A DNA stretch of 64,000 nucleotides. Origin: Hsuehochloa calcarea. Its lineage: Eukaryota; Streptophyta; Magnoliopsida; Poales; Poaceae. The stretch lies in assembly GCA_036346395.1 (NCBI GenBank), contig CM070604.1:47643662-47707661 (forward strand). The letters are read 5' to 3'. Made by a program: the position numbers and the translations under genes. The notes under the pieces were generated by a model. The model saw only the letters and a program-made list of their open reading frames with translations. It was not told the DNA's origin and did no database searches. Below are positions 59,201 to 64,000 of the stretch, piece by piece; the stretch's first letter is position 1, and every line of letters begins with the position of its first letter.

Positions 59201-60220
59201 CTTTAAGTGGTGGCTCCCCTTCTTGGGCCACGACGCGATGGGCCTTCGGCCCAAGTTCTAAAGCTTCCCTTATTTTTTTTCTAAATTTTATCTCCCAAAT
59301 TCTCATTTACTAATTTCTAATTCTCAATAATTAATAGGGATATTACACTCTCTTCGGTGAGTCCCTTGCCTTCCCAAGCACGTCGTCCCATGTTACAAGC
59401 CCATCTATTCCGATCCTTCCTCTCTTTTGTTCTCTCCATCACCGTGCCGAGCCGCCGCTGTCGCCTTTCTTTCTTAACTCCGGTCACTATCGCGCCACTA
59501 CTTCGGTTGTTCTTCGGCCACCCCCAAGGCACCTGGTGTGATCCTCGTCTCCCCATCAAGCCGATGCTCCTCTCCTTTCCCTTCGGGCGCTGCTATGTCA
59601 CCGTAGCCGCCGTGCACCCGTAGCTACCTTTCTTAGGATCCCCAGAGTGCCTGGAATCCATTTTGCCCCTTCGCTGGAGTTCCCTCGTCACCACTTGCCG
59701 CCGCCACCTTGCGCAAGTTGCCGACCATCTTCCTCTATTCTCTCTTGATTTCTCTCTCTGCCACCTCAACGCCACTTAGCAGTCACCTCAGTCGCCACCT
59801 CAGCATTGCCGCTTGCATTCCATCCCCGTGGCAGCACATCTAGCATGTTCCAAACCCGACCCAATGACATGCGAGCCCCGCATGTCACCACTCAAAGTTG
59901 TGAACCCGGTCCACCATGAACACGAGCCAAAACACTAGACCTTTTCCATAGACTCGGCTCACCATAAACTTAGTCACTGCCAAGTGAGCCCCACTTGTCG
60001 GTTTCAATTCTTTTTTCTTTTTTTTTTCATCTGAAGGAAATATTCACTGAATATTCTTTTCTCTCTTTTTCCTTTCCGACAAATCTTCTGGGAGCTCGTT
60101 CTCCTTTATCTGAACTCCGATTCAGTCCATTCAAATTCCTAAATTCTTCTAAAATCAAGTTCTTTCTTTTAGAGTTGGTTTTTATGTTTTTGTATTTTAT
60201 TTGAATTTCTTTTGGATTTA
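56281..60220 (+). mobile_element. Gypsy-type LTR (or LTR plus leader) split by a solo LTR
   Basis: It begins TGTAACATCC directly after LINE sequence ending aaagg. It has a long AT-rich U3-like part and a TATA box ctatataaag at 56823-56832, followed by a C/T-rich leader-like stretch. It is interrupted at 57062 by a solo LTR and resumes at 59353, running to 60220 where another LTR starts. No coding domain is seen and the right end of this element is not visible. Confidence 0.55.
57063..59347 (-). mobile_element. Solo LTR, 2,285 bases
   Basis: It begins TGTAACACCC and ends GGGATATTACA (inverted TGTAA/TTACA ends) and is flanked by the 5-base duplication ctctc (57058-57062, 59348-59352). No internal coding region, primer-binding site or second LTR is present, so it is most simply a solo LTR of a large gypsy family. 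Minus orientation is preferred because accaaaccctagctgcc follows a TATA-like cttaaagg on that strand, but orientation is uncertain. Confidence 0.75.
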
Positions 60221-62121
60221 TGAAGGACCGGAAAGGCGACTAGAGGGGGTGAATAGGAGCACCTAATCTTTTTCGCAAAGAATGGATTCAACTTGTAAAT
60301 TACTCCAATAGCTATGAGAGCTATGAAGATCAATGATTAAGCACAGAGGAAGTCTTATGTTGAATCCACTCTCACCCCCAAAGCTCAAAGAACAAAAACG
60401 AGGAAGAACCAAGAAATCAGACAATCGGTACAACCATTGTAAACGGCGGTTGTACCACAAATCCGCACAACCAGAGTAATGGCCGGTTGTACCGCAGTCC
60501 GCATAACCACGTTGTTAAGCCTTGCTCATCCGATTGTCCCGAGCAGTAAAACCTCTCGGTTTCAAAACGAAAATCGACGAACTTTTGAACCGCTGGCCAA
60601 ACTCTACGAGATTTGAACCACACCTCCCTAAAGACACTAGGAACCTATTCCAAACAAATATTTCAGAGATCCATTCCAAAGTTCCTATCTTCTTGCATTT
60701 GAACGAAGAAGGATGCAAACCGCAAAACCGAAATGCTCCACAATCTCTCAACCTTGGCTCATGAGATTTTGCAAGAAGGTTAGTAATAACCTCAGACATG
60801 CTAGCATGAGTCTTAGGCCAAATCCTCAAGGAAATCAAGAATTTCATCAAAACCCTAGAAGAGGAAATGAAGAATGAGGATGCCAAAAGTGAAATCGAGA
60901 TTTAACAAGATTAGCTCTTGGGAAAATCGATCAAATGATCTTGGGGCACTATCCCAACATAGAGCAATCCATTTTGCAGCTCACTAGCAAGAACCAACAA
61001 GAAAAAGAAAACTCACAAGTCCATCACAGAGAGAATCAAGGAAAATAAGAACAGGAATGCAAACTTCAGATTTTCATTTCTTGAATCAAGAGCGAAATAC
61101 AAATAAATACATCCCCATACGCATGGACATTAGAACCAGAGGGATGATTACAAGATTCTCAATCCATCTCCTCACTCTCCCAACACAAGAACACACTCAC
61201 ACTACATGCTCTGGAGAGAAGGAGAACCACTCAAGAACTCATCAAGAGGGGACACGCAGGAGCACACTCACGCCTTCCTCCACTCAACCACTAAAGAGCA
61301 AAAGAGAAACAACCTCACAAAGCCTCTTTGACTCTAAAACCCTAATTCCACCTAAGTGCTCACTTTGGGCAGCAGCCCATCCATCCTATTTATAGCCCAT
61401 GGCTAACGGGTCTCCACCCCGCTACGCCCGCTTAAAACTAATCGAGCCCGCTCCCGCCAGTGCACTTTGCGAAATTCCCGCTTCGCCTCCCCGCACCTTC
61501 CGAAGCTTCCGCCTCCTCGCCTCGCACGCCGCAACCACCTCGAGTCCACGCTGCCTTCGACACATCCCGACCGCTCGACCTCGCCACTGCACCTAGTCCG
61601 TCCACCGTGTCTCGCCACGACTCCACTCGACGTCCCGCACCACACGCATAAAGAAACACAAAACCGGAACAAGTTCTTCACAACTTGACCTAACGTTAGC
61701 TCAAACATGCAATATGCAACACATATGCATGAACACACTTGGATATGACCTATCCCAAAACTCAAATCACCAAAATGGCCGAACTCACAATATAATCCAG
61801 ATAACCGCCATGTTACCAATGGATCAACCGCACTCGGCCAGATCGCCCAATACTCGCGTTGTTCCGATTTCCAATGAAAACCGTAACTCAAAAAACAACT
61901 TCTCCGAATTCTTCAACCGCCATTTACCAATCCAGATAACCGCTTCATGGTCGCATCGCCATAACACGGACGATCCGATTATCCCGACAAAGAATTGAAA
62001 GATTCACGAAACGCGCGGAACCGCAGAACGACATGGTCCGACCACACAAACCAAACTCGATCGATCAAACCCTTGTCAAATACTCATCACTCTCATGGAG
62101 ACACGACCACAAGGTCTCTCA
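60221..62121 (-). repeat. 3' LTR of a SIRE/Maximus-like copia element
   Basis: On the minus strand it begins TGAGAGACCTTG right after a purine tract AAGGGGAGAT (62131-62122). It ends CCTATTCACCCCCTCTAG...GGTCCTTCA at 60221. The cctattcaccccctctag end is a phrase I know from SIRE/Maximus-type LTRs of grasses. The length (1.9 kb) is long for copia but usual for this lineage. The LTR contains GC-rich patches (61400-61650) with open frames that I regard as non-coding. Confidence 0.6.
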
Positions 62122-64000
62122 ATCTCCCCTTGATGAGAATATTGACAAACTCGTAAAAGCTTTAAGAAGAGTTTGAGTTTGAAAATCCAACATGGTCCAA
62201 GGAATGAAATGAAGCTAATGACCATGTCGATGTATGAACGCTAGAGCAACAACCGAAAGAGCAAATTGATCTCAAAGCTCTAAACTGCTCCCAATGACTT
62301 TTTCTTCTCTATTCTCCCCTTTTGGCAATAAACGATCAAGATGCAATAGAGAGAATATGACATGTTAATGAATGAAAATGGTCAAGTTTGTTTATTTAAA
62401 CATTTTGAGCCATGAGAATTATCCATAATGACCAACATGTAATACACCAAGCCATAACTCAATAAAACGCTATCTAGATCATAACAACATACATATAAGC
62501 TACTAGAGCACATAGATGACAATCTGAAATGTAATGCATTTAGAGAGCAAGTCAAGTCATCAATGAGCAAAGTCTAACTAGAGATATCCAAGGATGATGC
62601 AGCCATGTCAATAAGCTAAGCGTAACAAGGAAGCTAACATTGAGTCCGAATAGAGTGCTATAAGCTCAAGAATGAATCATTTGGCTCAACTTTTGTCAAA
62701 AGCCCAAATTTCAACTATTTTTCATTTGCAATGAATATTCAAGTTGATAAAAGGTCTATCTTAGTAAAGAAGGTCCCGGACTAGGAGCCATCCACAACCT
62801 CTTCCTAAGCTTCAACCAATTTTGACAAATGGCATTTTTAGCCATGTGCTAGATCTCAAGCCTCACTACGACCATCCCAAGCAACAAAAGCTTAAAAGAG
62901 TGGTCTAGGTCATCCAAAACTCCCCGAGTTCATGCCAAGTGCAATGGCAAGCCGTCTCATGAGAAAGAATTGGTGAGACTGGCTTTTTCGCACAAAAGAG
63001 ATTTTTTTTTAACAAGTTGTACTAACTCATGCATCATCAAGAGACTAAAACAAATTCTTTCTAAGGCTCAATATAGATTCATCACTCTACCCAAATTTAT
63101 TTGACATGGCATGAATCATAAAAGGATAGCTCGAGAAAGACTAATCTCGAAAGTGCTAACACGACAAGTTTTAGTTTGTTGAGCAAGTTTAATTAACTTA
63201 TCATGGCAAGAGCTAGTCTACACATATGAAGTCATGATAAATTTAGCAAGCTAAGCACAAGTCATGGCAAGGTGTAAAACATTGTAGCATGTCATAATAG
63301 GATAATAGTCAAGGCTCAATGTTGTTATATTACAATGCGTAATGCTAGAATGCAAGAGAATCCAGCCCCTCAACATGAGATGCAACTTTTAGTTCAAGTT
63401 GAGTTAAGTCAATATTAAGCCCGTAAGCTCCCAAAAGAACTCCCCAACCAAAGCAATAAGATCGAGAAGTCGAAAAGAAAACAAGAAGTAGGCGCCCTAA
63501 AGCATAGATAAGATATAGAGGCAACTATGGCTTAGATCGACTCTCATCTACCCCATATGACACTAGGACTATTAGACCGTAATCTACCTTACTAGGAGCA
63601 AACACGCACCATGTCTACCCAAGGGCGGCCCTACCCTTGCTAGAACCTCAAAGCAAGGAGTGGGCTCAACCTAGTGAGAGAAGAGAAGCGACTAACAGAG
63701 CGTAACCCTAGGTCACAAGAAAAGAGCAAGGAGTCTAAACAACTAGTCGAGAAGATCACTCTAATTTATGCTAGAAGGACTAAACCCCAATGCACCCGCA
63801 AAATGCAATGCGATGTAAATGAGATGTAAGCATAATCAAAATAGTAAAGCAAGAAAGCACAAAGCTCCCTCACTACACCCATAAGGACAAACCACCCCAA
63901 GCTCTCCCGCAGAGTAAAACCTCGAACTATCCAAAGGCTTGGTAAAATGTCACCAACCGGTGGTCACTTCCACAAATCAAGCACTATATCGCCTTCTCTA
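62122..64000 (-). mobile_element. Internal 3' non-coding region of the SIRE/Maximus-like element
   Basis: Sequence upstream (in minus orientation) of the LTR contains another purine tract, GCCAAAAGGGGAGAA (62311-62325), like the PPT-proximal 'AAAAGGGGGAGA' of SIRE elements. The rest is AT-rich without an open frame of note. It probably continues past the window into pol. Assignment rests on the LTR and purine tracts only. Confidence 0.5.

Noticed and set aside
1..64000. tRNA, rRNA or snoRNA genes
   Set aside because: I saw only primer-binding sites complementary to tRNA-Met; no cloverleaf-forming segment or rRNA text was recognised by eye.

Overview
This is a stretch of nuclear DNA from a grass (Poaceae). 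It holds two intact intron-containing genes in a transposon-rich setting. The genes are an auxin response factor that reads closest to rice ARF16 (ARF7/19 class), on the minus strand at 4.8-15.0 kb, and plastid 3-oxoacyl-ACP synthase I (KAS I), on the plus strand at 35.9-44.3 kb. They are divergently transcribed. From memory, the rice counterparts carry neighbouring locus numbers on chromosome 6, so the window looks collinear with that region. The exact species cannot be told from the sequence.

Layout. 1-4.1 kb: broken Ty1/copia pol with its 3' LTR. 4.13-4.41 kb: nuclear copy of plastid DNA carrying the start of ndhC. 4.8-15.0 kb: ARF16, 13 coding exons; its 4.8-kb tenth intron holds two nested copies of a small gag-only LTR element, one of which encodes a RanBP2-type zinc finger. 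15-17 kb: ARF promoter side. 17.45-23.99 kb: a large CACTA (En/Spm-like) transposon with decayed tnp2, tnpA-like and Ulp1-like regions, itself inserted in older repeat DNA. 24-35.6 kb: intergenic DNA with TA microsatellites, a MULE pseudogene, a gypsy 3' remnant and MITE/LTR debris. 35.9-44.3 kb: KAS I, seven exons; its 5.9-kb first intron holds a defective Ty3/gypsy element. 44.3-56 kb: a hAT-type MITE, a small CACTA carrying a class III peroxidase fragment, a gag-only copia remnant and an L1-type LINE. 56.3-64 kb: nested LTR pieces (gypsy LTR, 2.3-kb solo LTR, and a SIRE/Maximus-like copia 3' end running off the window).

Both host genes read through with in-frame splice junctions and complete catalytic or domain motifs, so they look functional despite multi-kilobase insertions in introns. 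All transposon coding regions seen here are broken. The most unusual items are the RanBP2 zinc finger plus RGG-like tail inside a retrotransposon gag frame, the peroxidase fragment inside a CACTA element, and a triplicated splice acceptor at the ARF intron 10/exon 11 border. Boundaries given as exact come from paired target-site duplications and terminal motifs read by eye; all homology statements are from recognition, not database search.
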